Below are positions 8,630 through 15,900 of a stretch of 64,000 nucleotides of DNA, in pieces. This stretch comes from Aquibacillus salsiterrae (GTDB taxonomy: Bacteria > Bacillota > Bacilli > Bacillales > Amphibacillaceae). Each line of letters starts with the position of its first letter. Position 1 is the first letter of the stretch. The stretch is taken from NCBI RefSeq assembly GCF_028416595.1, contig NZ_JAMQKC010000003.1, forward strand, positions 1-64,000, in the 5' to 3' direction. A model generated the notes under the pieces. That model worked only from the letters and a program-made list of their open reading frames with translations, did not search any database and was not told where the DNA came from. The position numbers and the translations under genes were made by a program.

Positions 8630-9943
8630 ATGAACGTGGTAAGCAGAAAAGAAAAAAGAGAGCATGAAAAAGATACAAATTATTTTTTCGAGTTGATGAA
8701 AATTAAGAACCATTTTATGAAAGATCTCGATGTGCGATTCAAAAACGTTAAAGATCCAAGACATCAAGGCTATATAACCTATGATTGTGACATCCTCTTG
8801 TTCATGATTATATTGAAAAACGTGTGTAATTTGAAAAGCATGCGTAGCATGACCAATCATTTTAATAAAGAAGAATGTATTGATAATGTAGGAAAGATAT
8901 TGGGTTTAGAAACGCTTGAAGAATTGCCCCAATATGACACAATCAACGACTTTCTATCTGAGCTTGATCCGAAAGAATTAGAGGATATCAGAACGTATAT
9001 CATTAAAGAATTGCTGAAAAAGAGTTGCTTTGACCGGTATAGAATTAATGGAAAATATTGGGGTGTAATCGTTGATGGTACCGGGCTTTTTAGCTTTGAT
9101 CATAAGCATTGCGACCATTGCTTGAGACGGGAGTATACCGACAAAGAAACAGGAGAGAAAAAGACTGTTTACATGCATCATGTCCTAGAAGCTAAATTGG
9201 TCATTGGAGATATGGTGCTTAGCATAGCGTCAGAGTTTATCGAAAATGAATCAGAAGATGTCTCCAAACAGGATTGTGAGCTTAAGGCGTTTTATCGATT
9301 AGCGGAAAAGCTAAAGGATTCATACAAACGCTTACCTAGCGTTCTTGGAGATAGTCTATATGCATGTGAAGGCGTATTTAACCAGTGCAATGAATTCAAG
9401 TGGAAGTATATGTTTCGGTTTAAGGGAGGCCGTATTAAGAGCATTTCCAAGGAGTTCCAAAAAATAAAAGAAATGGAACAGGGCAATGCATCATCTGATA
9501 TTTTCTGGGTCAATCAGATTTCCTACAATCAACGCACAGTGAACGTGCTTGAGTGCAAAATAGGTGAAACCAAAGAGGATAAAAAGCAGTTTACATTTAT
9601 AACTGACATCAAAATTACAAAAAGATACGCAAAGAACCTTGTTGTAGTAGGGCGAAGCCGTTGGAAGATTGAAAATCAAGGATTTAATCGCCAAAAAAAT
9701 ATTCGATATCATATTGAGCACGCCAGCAGTAAAAACTATGTAGCCATGAAAAATCATTATCTGTTGGCACAAATTGCGGATATATTGATGCTTCTTTACG
9801 AAAAGGGATGTAGGATGCTTAAAAGTTTCCAAAAAACAGCAAAAGAAATATCCTCAAACCTGTTAGAAGCGATTCGGACCCGCAGATTAACAGACGAGGA
9901 TATCTCAATGGTGGCAAAACCAATACAAGTTAGGTTCACCTAA
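8630..9943 (+). CDS. DDE transposase of insertion sequence copy 3
   Basis: The 437-residue protein is almost the same as the one at 472-1785 and has the same blocks: VIVDGTGLF, LGDSLYACE and GRSRWKIENQGFNRQK. Differences cluster between about residues 265 and 340 (for example KEMEQGNASS against KELEQDDTSS), while the flanking parts are nearly unchanged. That points to recombination with a third variant and not uniform drift. It has the same ATG and GGGGAGAG ribosome site and no inactivating change. Confidence 0.9.
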   Translation: MNVVSRKEKREHEKDTNYFFELMKIKNHFMKDLDVRFKNVKDPRHQGYITYDCDILLFMIILKNVCNLKSMRSMTNHFNKEECIDNVGKILGLETLEELPQYDTINDFLSELDPKELEDIRTYIIKELLKKSCFDRYRINGKYWGVIVDGTGLFSFDHKHCDHCLRREYTDKETGEKKTVYMHHVLEAKLVIGDMVLSIASEFIENESEDVSKQDCELKAFYRLAEKLKDSYKRLPSVLGDSLYACEGVFNQCNEFKWKYMFRFKGGRIKSISKEFQKIKEMEQGNASSDIFWVNQISYNQRTVNVLECKIGETKEDKKQFTFITDIKITKRYAKNLVVVGRSRWKIENQGFNRQKNIRYHIEHASSKNYVAMKNHYLLAQIADILMLLYEKGCRMLKSFQKTAKEISSNLLEAIRTRRLTDEDISMVAKPIQVRFT

Positions 9944-9993
9944 TATTGTAATTATAACAAAGGATGTGATGTGAAGAAAGGATAAAATTCAAG

Positions 9994-10088
9994 TTATCCA
10001 CAATTTAAAAATAAAATTCATTAAATTCTGTTTCTTTATTCTAAAAAGATAAAAAAACACGCTGGAAAATTTTTACTTATGTGGATAA
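9994..10088. promoter_or_regulatory. inverted pair of consensus DnaA boxes inside insertion sequence copy 3
   Basis: TTATCCACA at 9994-10002 and TGTGGATAA at 10080-10088 flank an A/T-rich core as in the other two copies. The outer span is 94-95 bp in all three. Confidence 0.75.
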
Positions 10089-10157
10089 GTTGTTTTCAAC
10101 AATTATGTGCAATAAATCATAAATTTACTCTTCATAGCTGCTCTTTTTAGGAAAATA

Positions 10158-10186
10158 TTGACAAATTAAAAACATTGTGATAATTT
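10158..10186 (+). promoter_or_regulatory. sigma-A-type promoter upstream of the UDP-sugar dehydrogenase
   Basis: TTGACA at 10158-10163 and TAATTT at 10181-10186 are separated by exactly 17 bases. The promoter lies only 18 bp beyond the end of insertion sequence copy 3, so it survived the insertion and could still drive the genes downstream. Confidence 0.65.
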
Positions 10187-10261
10187 GTTTTTAATATTGC
10201 CGAAAGTTATTATAAATTAAACTAGTAGGAATAAAATATTATAGATGGGAGCTATAATTAC

Positions 10262-11542
10262 ATGAAAGTTTCTGTAATAGGTCTAGGTTACATAGGGTTA
10301 CCAACAGCTATAACCTTTTCGAAGTTTGGACACGATGTCCTTGGAGTAGATGTTAATGAGACAGTTGTTTCAACATTGCAAGAGGGCTTAATCCACATTG
10401 AGGAGCCTGGATTACAAGATGAATTTCAGAAAGTCCTTAGTAACGGAAAATTAAGATTTGATTTAAAACCTACAAAATCAGATGCCTTTATAATTGCTGT
10501 ACCAACCCCCTTCAAAAATGTTGACGATAAATCTTGTGACCTTTCTTATGTCGAGTCAGCTTTGGATGGCGTATTACCCTTACTGGAAAAAGGAAATACT
10601 ATAGTAATCGAGTCTACTATTCCTCCTCGAACTACAGAAGATATATTAAAGCCATTAATAGAGAATGAAGGTTTTATAGTAGGAGAAGATATCTATTTAG
10701 TTCACTGTCCAGAACGGGTACTGCCTGGAAACATTTTAAAAGAGATGATTAACAACAATAGGATAATTGGTGGAGTCACTGAAGAATGTACACAAAAGGG
10801 AAATGAAATATATTCAAGTTTTGTCAAAGGAGAACTTCTTTTAACAGATTCTAAAACGGCAGAATTGTCTAAACTAATGGAAAACACGTTTCGGGATGTG
10901 AACATCGCTTTAGCAAACGAAATAGTAAAACTAGGTAATGAATTAGGAATTAATGCGTTGGATGCCTTTGAATTAGCTAATTAACATCCAAGAGTTAACT
11001 ACCATACACCAGGACCGGGGGTAGGAGGTCATTGCATTGCTGTCGACCCATATTTCTTAACGACATCTAGTCCTAGATACTCTAAAATGATACAGCTTTC
11101 AAGACAAATAAACAATTCCATGCCAGAATTCGTCTTAGAAAGCATTAATAACTTGGCTAGAATCAATAATATCAGAAATATCACAATACTAGGATTGGCT
11201 TATAAGGGAAATGTGGATGATATTAGAGAAAGCCCTGCTATTATGATTTTAGAATTACTAAAGGATAGTAGTGATTATTGTGTTACAGCATATGACCCTC
11301 ATGTTCAAATGGATATGATAGAGAGTGAATTTTCTGTTGCGGTGAAAGATTCTGATCTACTTCTAATATTAACTGATCACGATGAATTTAAAGATTTAAA
11401 CATAAATGAGATTGATTTAATGAGAAATAAAATTATATTTGATACTAAAAATGTAGTTAAGAACATTCCATTTGATACAAAGTTACTTAATTATGGTAAC
11501 TTACATGAATATTTGCAGTTGGAAACTGTACTGGAAGTGTAA
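10262..11542 (+). pseudogene. UDP-N-acetylmannosamine-type dehydrogenase, broken by one in-frame stop
   Basis: Two in-frame pieces together form a 426-residue UDP-glucose/GDP-mannose dehydrogenase-family enzyme, the expected length for a WecC-type enzyme that oxidises a UDP-sugar to its uronic acid. The first piece has the Rossmann motif VIGLGYIGLPTA and the block VHCPERVLPGN. The second continues with HPRVNYHTPGPGVGGHCIAVDP, of which GGHC holds the catalytic cysteine. The only break is TAA at 10982-10984, between ELAN and HPRVN, where homologues often have lysine, so a single A-to-T change would explain it. The lesion removes the catalytic cysteine from the product. A sequencing error or a very recent mutation is possible because nothing else has decayed. 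Confidence 0.85.
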
Positions 11543-11624
11543 TTATAAACAAAATAAGGGTCATCTAAGTATATCATCATTGTTCTTAACCCTTTCATTT
11601 ACCATTTATGGAGGAGAAAAAAAC

Positions 11625-12848
11625 ATGAAAATGCCATTTAATATTATTAATAACATGAGTAATAAAAGCGAATCTATCTTTAGAGAAAATTTTTTAGATG
11701 AAAACTCTCAAGGTTATATTTTGGATAATTTATGGTTTAGAACACAAGATGAGAAAAATAAGATTTATTCAAATCGAAATAACGATGATGACCAACGGAG
11801 GCGTGTGTTTCATAGCATGCAAAGATATACTATACATAAAAATAAAGATGTAAGTAATTTAGTTATAGATGATTTCTTTATATATGTAAGTATATCTATG
11901 CCAGAACAGGAAATAGACGAATATGAATATAAAGTGACTAATCTATTAAACTCAGCAGGTTGGAAAAGAGTTAGCGATTATTTCGAGAAAGGAGATTTAT
12001 TATTCCAAATCCATCGCTATAAAAATAATGATTTGGAGCGTTATGCCAATTTCGAGTTAAACTATTCACACATAGAAATAATAGTTCGCCCAATAGTAAC
12101 AGAGTTTAACATATTAGAACATAACGATAGAATATGGAAGCTCTTTAACAAGGGAATCCGTTCAAAAGGGGAATCAAAGAAAGCGCGTACATTACAAAAT
12201 ATGGAGGAATTTATGCAATTACTTCCTGCACAAATTGAAACGGGATGTGGGCCCTCTTTAGAAATAGGAATTTCTCCATTACATGATTTACATGAGATAT
12301 ATAAAGTTCAAAACAAAGAAGGATATTTTTATTTTGGTGAAACAGATACATTCTTTGAAGAATTAATAATGGATGAGCAAAAAAAATTCGAAGACATGTC
12401 TAAATTAGTTAGGCAATTCGTGCAATCAACTCCGTCGGATAATCATATAAAACTGAAAGAATTATTTGAACTAGGTATTTTTAAAGGTGAAATCTTATCT
12501 AATAATCTTGATAGAATATTTTCGAGAACTGGACTAACTGAGAGTATTATTAGAAAATACGATGTAGATAACTTTTTTCCTAAAGTTAATTTTCACCCAG
12601 AGGTTAAGTCATTACTTGTTATAGGAAGTCATGCCGACAGGAGAAAAGTTTGGGAACAAGCAAGGAGCCACGGTTTAAAAGTTATTCACGTTAACCCAGA
12701 AGGTTACCAAGAGGGATCAGGTGTGTTCTTTAATAAACCAATAGAAAATATTAACGAGAACGATATACATCTTAAGCTAACTTATAGTGAATTTATTAAT
12801 CTCTTGTATTCACACTTTCAGAGCAAACTAGAATTAACTAAGGGGTAA
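11625..12848 (+). CDS. Sir2-like NAD-binding protein
   Basis: The start chosen is ATG 11625 after GGAGGAG; the open frame upstream overlaps the dehydrogenase and has no ribosome site. The 407-residue protein has an unrecognised N-terminal part (about 1-190). A Sir2-like domain follows: IETGCGPSLEIGISPLHDLH corresponds to the GAGxSxxxGIP nucleotide loop, NNLDRIFSR to the NxD region, and SLLVIGSHADRR to the later Rossmann segment. The zinc cysteines of classical deacetylases are not evident, so protein deacetylation is not assured; NAD consumption or ADP-ribosyl chemistry is equally possible. It ends 5 bp before the AlaRS-like gene, so the two are probably co-translated. Confidence 0.7.
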   Translation: MKMPFNIINNMSNKSESIFRENFLDENSQGYILDNLWFRTQDEKNKIYSNRNNDDDQRRRVFHSMQRYTIHKNKDVSNLVIDDFFIYVSISMPEQEIDEYEYKVTNLLNSAGWKRVSDYFEKGDLLFQIHRYKNNDLERYANFELNYSHIEIIVRPIVTEFNILEHNDRIWKLFNKGIRSKGESKKARTLQNMEEFMQLLPAQIETGCGPSLEIGISPLHDLHEIYKVQNKEGYFYFGETDTFFEELIMDEQKKFEDMSKLVRQFVQSTPSDNHIKLKELFELGIFKGEILSNNLDRIFSRTGLTESIIRKYDVDNFFPKVNFHPEVKSLLVIGSHADRRKVWEQARSHGLKVIHVNPEGYQEGSGVFFNKPIENINENDIHLKLTYSEFINLLYSHFQSKLELTKG

Positions 12849-12853
12849 TACTT

Positions 12854-14071
12854 ATGAATATCAACACAACAATCGATATAATAAAAAAAAATTTAGAGAA
12901 TAACAATTATATAGAGAAAAAGCCTAATCCATTGTTTCTTAACAGGGAAGAACCGCCGTTCTTTACCTTTTCACCTTACCTGGTAGCAGAAGAAGAGTTT
13001 ATTGAAAGAAGCACCGATTCTTTTTTTGTTAATCAGGAATGTTATAGATATTGTGATCCCGATATGATAAGCACTTCACCATTATCAGTACCGCTACAAA
13101 ACTTAATAGGGTATTATAAAACTACTCCTGTTAATATTAAGGATGTTCTGCATAGTATTAAAGGATTATTTGAACAAGTTGGTTTAAACTCTGACAGTGT
13201 ATATGTTGTTGTTAATGAAGATCATACTGATTTAGTTAGCTTAACAAAAAAACAGTTTCCTAATGTAATACCTTTTGTAAGAGAGGATATGTTAGCAAAA
13301 AATATCCCTTTAACTAATGACGCATATTATATGCGATTCATATACTTATATAACGGTGGAGTAATAGGTCTATGTAACATAGTCCTGTTAGATAGAGAGA
13401 ATGATTCAGCTAAAATTGACGGGATTGTCTTTACAGAACGCATTCACTTTATAATAAATAATGTAAATTCAGTATATGAAACTGAACTCTATTTTAACTC
13501 TATGAAAATGTTAAAAAAATATAATTTAGAGTCTAATAATAATAGCTATGTGCTGATTTCTAATATGAAGGCAGCTATCACGTTATATAGAGATGGTTGC
13601 AGTATTAATGGAAAGAAAGCAGGACATAATTTAAAGCGTCTAATTAAAGATGCTGCAAATGCGTGTATTCTAACAGGGATATCATTATCAGAGGATGTTC
13701 TTAGTGAAATTCTAGATGCAATTAAGAAAGATGTTCAAAATAGTCAAGACTCGAATATAGATGAAGTTAAGAATATATTTATAGAGCATATCGGAAAAAG
13801 TGATGAATTAACTAAATCTTTTATTGAAAAGTACAAGGAAGAGGAAATTAACAAGATCAATGAAAAGATAGAAGAATGGAAATCAACATATGGGTTGAGC
13901 GAAAGAATACTATCCGAGTATTTTCCCAAATATGTTAGAAATAAGATGACCGTAGGTGCAGGTGGTCAATTGCAGAATGGATTTTGGGGATATATATTTG
14001 GAAATAATACAATTGAGGACCCATATGCTTTTTATGGGAAAAAGGCAGATGAAGTTAGAAGTAAAAGATAA
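12854..14071 (+). CDS. paralogue of the alanyl-tRNA synthetase catalytic core
   Basis: This 405-residue protein follows the N-terminal half of alanyl-tRNA synthetase. FVNQECYRYCD corresponds to the motif-2 QKCIR region, GIVFTERIHFIINNVNSVYET to the motif-3 GMGLERIAAVLQ region, and LYRDGCSINGKKAGHNLKRL to the tRNA-binding helices (ADG-x-PSN-x-GRGYVLRR). The editing and C-Ala domains are absent. Motif 2 lacks the usual RHHTFFEMLG, having SPLSVPLQNLIGYY instead, while the motif-3 E-R pair is kept. It is therefore unlikely to be the housekeeping enzyme. Such stand-alone cores can activate amino acids for natural products; that role is inference from its partners. Start ATG 12854 follows AAGGGG. 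Confidence 0.72.
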   Translation: MNINTTIDIIKKNLENNNYIEKKPNPLFLNREEPPFFTFSPYLVAEEEFIERSTDSFFVNQECYRYCDPDMISTSPLSVPLQNLIGYYKTTPVNIKDVLHSIKGLFEQVGLNSDSVYVVVNEDHTDLVSLTKKQFPNVIPFVREDMLAKNIPLTNDAYYMRFIYLYNGGVIGLCNIVLLDRENDSAKIDGIVFTERIHFIINNVNSVYETELYFNSMKMLKKYNLESNNNSYVLISNMKAAITLYRDGCSINGKKAGHNLKRLIKDAANACILTGISLSEDVLSEILDAIKKDVQNSQDSNIDEVKNIFIEHIGKSDELTKSFIEKYKEEEINKINEKIEEWKSTYGLSERILSEYFPKYVRNKMTVGAGGQLQNGFWGYIFGNNTIEDPYAFYGKKADEVRSKR

Positions 14072-14139
14072 GTATAAATTATAAGGGTAAGTGTCTTTCT
14101 CTACGGTGTTTGTCAATATAATACAAAAAAAAAGACTCT

Positions 14140-14168
14140 CACTGTCATAGCTGCCAACAGTGTTTTTT
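14140..14168 (+). terminator. terminator after the AlaRS-like gene
   Basis: CACTGT (14140-14145) pairs with ACAGTG (14157-14162) across an 11-base loop and is followed by six T. It overlaps the recombinase remnant on the other strand, so it may be a chance product of the junction. Confidence 0.5.
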
Positions 14169-14230
14169 GAATAATTTTGTTCAACTTCCAAATACAGTAA
14201 AAGTTCGTCTAATGCTTGTTGAAATTCCAT
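14144..14230 (-). pseudogene. N-terminal remnant of a XerC/XerD-type tyrosine recombinase
   Basis: Read on the minus strand from ATG 14230, behind a good GGAGGT, the first 29 codons give MEFQQALDELLLYLE and then VEQNYSKNTVGSYD. This is the typical start of the SAM-like, core-binding domain of Xer/phage-integrase recombinases. Similarity then stops, and none of the catalytic R-H-x-x-R-Y domain is present. The break falls at the outer edge of the AT-rich island, so the island or a mobile element may have replaced the rest of the gene. Confidence 0.6.
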
Positions 14231-14796
14231 GGTAACGACCTCCAAAAATTTTGTTATTTGGACGTACCAACAATTACTGGGTCTAAGACTTATTAGACCA
14301 TCCAATGAAGTTACGAAGACGGTCCAAAAGATTATTGGGAAGTAGCGCGCTCGAACTTCTCAATAATGATTGTTATAGGAACGAAAGAAAATTCTCAAAA
14401 ATTCAATTTCGTCTCAATATCCCGGTAATTCTAGGGTTGTGAGACCTAACACTACTTTCAACGTTTACTTCCTATAATATATATTATGTTCGGGGCGTTG
14501 TAAGATTTTTATAAACATGCTAGTTTCTAACCCTATTTCCGTTGAAGCCCACTCTTTACATAACCACCACATTGGTTCCCCTGTATTTCTATCGAAGATT
14601 TTGACTTTACTTTATTTCGATTTGTTTTAATGATTATCTCCTTTAAAAGCAGTAATTTATTCAGGATTCTTCACTATACCTACCTGGTATGCTTATACGT
14701 ATTTTTCAGCAATATTTTTTAATTTTTCACGGATAGAATTTGTGTAAAAACATAATCTATGCCTGTTGCACGAAATAATTTATTGGGGGTATTGAA
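14231..14796. other. 566-bp gap between the island and the spore-protein gene
   Basis: The first part is the leader of the lost recombinase gene on the minus strand. No other gene or clear RNA structure is visible. A short repeat pair, TAGACCATCC and GACGGTCC, lies near 14291-14318. The last part must hold the spore-gene promoter; CATAATCTA at 14751-14759 may be a sporulation-type -10 element, but no confident -35 was found. Confidence 0.4.
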
Positions 14797-15228
14797 ATGA
14801 ACAACTCAAACAACTTTGGACAAAAAAGCTTTGCTGGTACGGATGGTCAAGAAGTTAGACGTAGAAACCAACAATCTTTTCAAGAAGGTCCAAATGGTGG
14901 TGCCGAACAACAATCTGTAACAAGCAGCCAAGCAATTTCTAATGGTCAATCCATGTCTACTGGCTCACAAAGTGGTTTTGCTGGCACAGATGCACAAGAA
15001 GTACGAAGCCAAAACCAACAATCGTTCCAAGCAGGACCGAATGGCGGTAATGGACAACAGTCATTCTCTAGTCAGCAACAATCATTCGGTACCAACCAAA
15101 ATCAATACTCCAATAGTCAGTCGTTCACAAGTGCCAACGGTGTGGCAGGAACAGACGCTCAAGAAGTAAGACGTAAAAATGAACAGTCTTTCCAGTCAGG
15201 ACCTAACGGCGGCGACCAACAACAATAA
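14797..15228 (+). CDS. sspE: gamma-type small acid-soluble spore protein (SspE-like)
   Basis: The 143-residue protein is rich in Gln, Ser, Gly and Asn and carries three copies of a unit of the form FAGTDAQEVRRxNQQS followed by FQxGPNGG, separated by Gln/Ser linkers. The unit matches the GPR protease-cleavage motif of gamma-type SASP, which is the spore core's amino-acid reserve and is degraded at germination. Two repeats are usual in Bacillus SspE, so three is slightly long. ATG 14797 follows TGGGGG. A strong terminator lies just downstream. This gene is good evidence that the organism forms endospores. Confidence 0.92.
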   Translation: MNNSNNFGQKSFAGTDGQEVRRRNQQSFQEGPNGGAEQQSVTSSQAISNGQSMSTGSQSGFAGTDAQEVRSQNQQSFQAGPNGGNGQQSFSSQQQSFGTNQNQYSNSQSFTSANGVAGTDAQEVRRKNEQSFQSGPNGGDQQQ

Positions 15229-15248
15229 ATTTCGCGTAACACTCCATA

Positions 15249-15282
15249 AAACCGTGTGGTGACTATCCACACGGTTTTTTTA
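15249..15282 (+). terminator. terminator after the spore-protein gene
   Basis: A perfect 10-bp stem, AACCGTGTGG/CCACACGGTT, is followed by seven T. It may also serve the converging minus-strand gene. Confidence 0.88.
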
Positions 15283-15294
15283 TTATTGCGTAAC

Positions 15295-15669
15295 CTATAT
15301 CTCCGTTCGATTTTTATAACTTCTATCTTTACTTTTTTTTATATCAATATAATCTACACTGAATTCAATCACGTCATTAATAAATAAATTATTTTTGGCA
15401 GCAAAGTTTTTAACTTCTTCTAACAACTCCTTGTCATAGGTTGTTTTGTACTGAATGCGATCTTTTGGCCTCAGTTGTTTATTAAATGTTATAACGTCAG
15501 CTGCTAAAACATGTTCGAGTCCAGTCTCCAGTAAATAATTGACATACGTATCGTTTTCCTGCGCAATGTCATGTAACTGGTCAAGTATTGCCTTACTAAT
15601 GTTTGTCCTAAATTTAACCCTTGAGTGATCTGTTGTTTGAACTAATTTCCCATGGACTAGTTTCCACAT
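15295..15669 (-). CDS. small protein with two tandem ribbon-helix-helix-like repeats
   Basis: The start chosen is ATG 15669 behind GGGGGGAAG, giving 124 residues. Two homologous segments are visible: VKFRTNISKAILDQLHDIAQ with its continuation to LETGLEHVL, and IQYKTTYDKELLEEVKNFAA with its continuation to IEFSVDYID. Each has a beta strand, a helix and a second helix ending in a hydrophobic stretch, as in ribbon-helix-helix DNA-binding folds. An intramolecular pair of such units would be an unusual layout. Function is unknown. It converges with the spore-protein gene and stands alone. Confidence 0.6.
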   Translation of the reverse strand: MWKLVHGKLVQTTDHSRVKFRTNISKAILDQLHDIAQENDTYVNYLLETGLEHVLAADVITFNKQLRPKDRIQYKTTYDKELLEEVKNFAAKNNLFINDVIEFSVDYIDIKKSKDRSYKNRTEI

Positions 15670-15860
15670 GCGCTTCCCCCCTACCATATTTCAAACGAAC
15701 AAAGCTATGCTTTCCTTCACGACAGTTTCCTCAATTCTATCTACGAATTATTTTAACATCCCTTCACCAAAAAAGGTTCCCTAAATCTCAGCGGTTTTTA
15801 TTGTCGATGAGACATTTTTTCTTTCACCGTCAAAAAGTTATGGTAGAATGTTCTTATCCA

Positions 15861-15874
15861 TTGAAAGCGCTTAA
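15861..15874 (+). promoter_or_regulatory. CcpA cre site before the UxaA-family gene
   Basis: TTGAAAGCGCTTAA matches the catabolite-responsive element WTGAAARCGYTTW without mismatch, 27 bp upstream of the ATG and 12 bp downstream of a possible -10 (TAGAAT, 15844-15849). That position would let CcpA block transcription when preferred sugars are present. Confidence 0.75.
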
Positions 15875-15900
15875 TAAATTTTTTAAAAAGGGGTTTTAGG

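Larger units (their letters stand above)
8513..10140 (+). mobile_element. insertion sequence copy 3 (1628 bp), near-identical to copy 1
   Basis: Its ends match those of copy 1 (CAGCCATGAAGAGTAAA left, inverted CAGCTATGAAGAGTAAA right). It is flanked by a perfect 9-bp target duplication, CTCTTTTTA, at 8504-8512 and 10141-10149, so it inserted here as a unit. The target is the right arm of a short inverted repeat (AAAAAG-CT-CTTTTT). It separates the ATP-grasp operon and transposase remnant from the dehydrogenase, Sir2-like and AlaRS-like genes, and may have split a once continuous locus. Confidence 0.95.

Noticed and set aside
1836-10088. The DnaA-box pairs as a chromosomal or plasmid replication origin
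   Set aside because: They occur once in each of three insertion sequences, only two boxes each, and no dnaA, dnaN or rep gene is present.
355-10140. IS copies 1 and 3 as the ends of a composite transposon carrying the ATP-grasp operon
   Set aside because: The outer flanks (GGAAAAGTC left, CTCTTTTTA right) do not match, and copy 3 has its own perfect 9-bp duplication, so it inserted alone.
11472-11624. A 50-codon upstream extension of the Sir2-like protein
   Set aside because: It overlaps the end of the dehydrogenase gene in another frame and lacks a ribosome site; ATG 11625 has GGAGGAG.
12854-14071. The AlaRS-like gene as the housekeeping alanyl-tRNA synthetase
   Set aside because: It has 405 residues against about 880, lacks the editing and C-Ala domains and has a rewritten motif 2.
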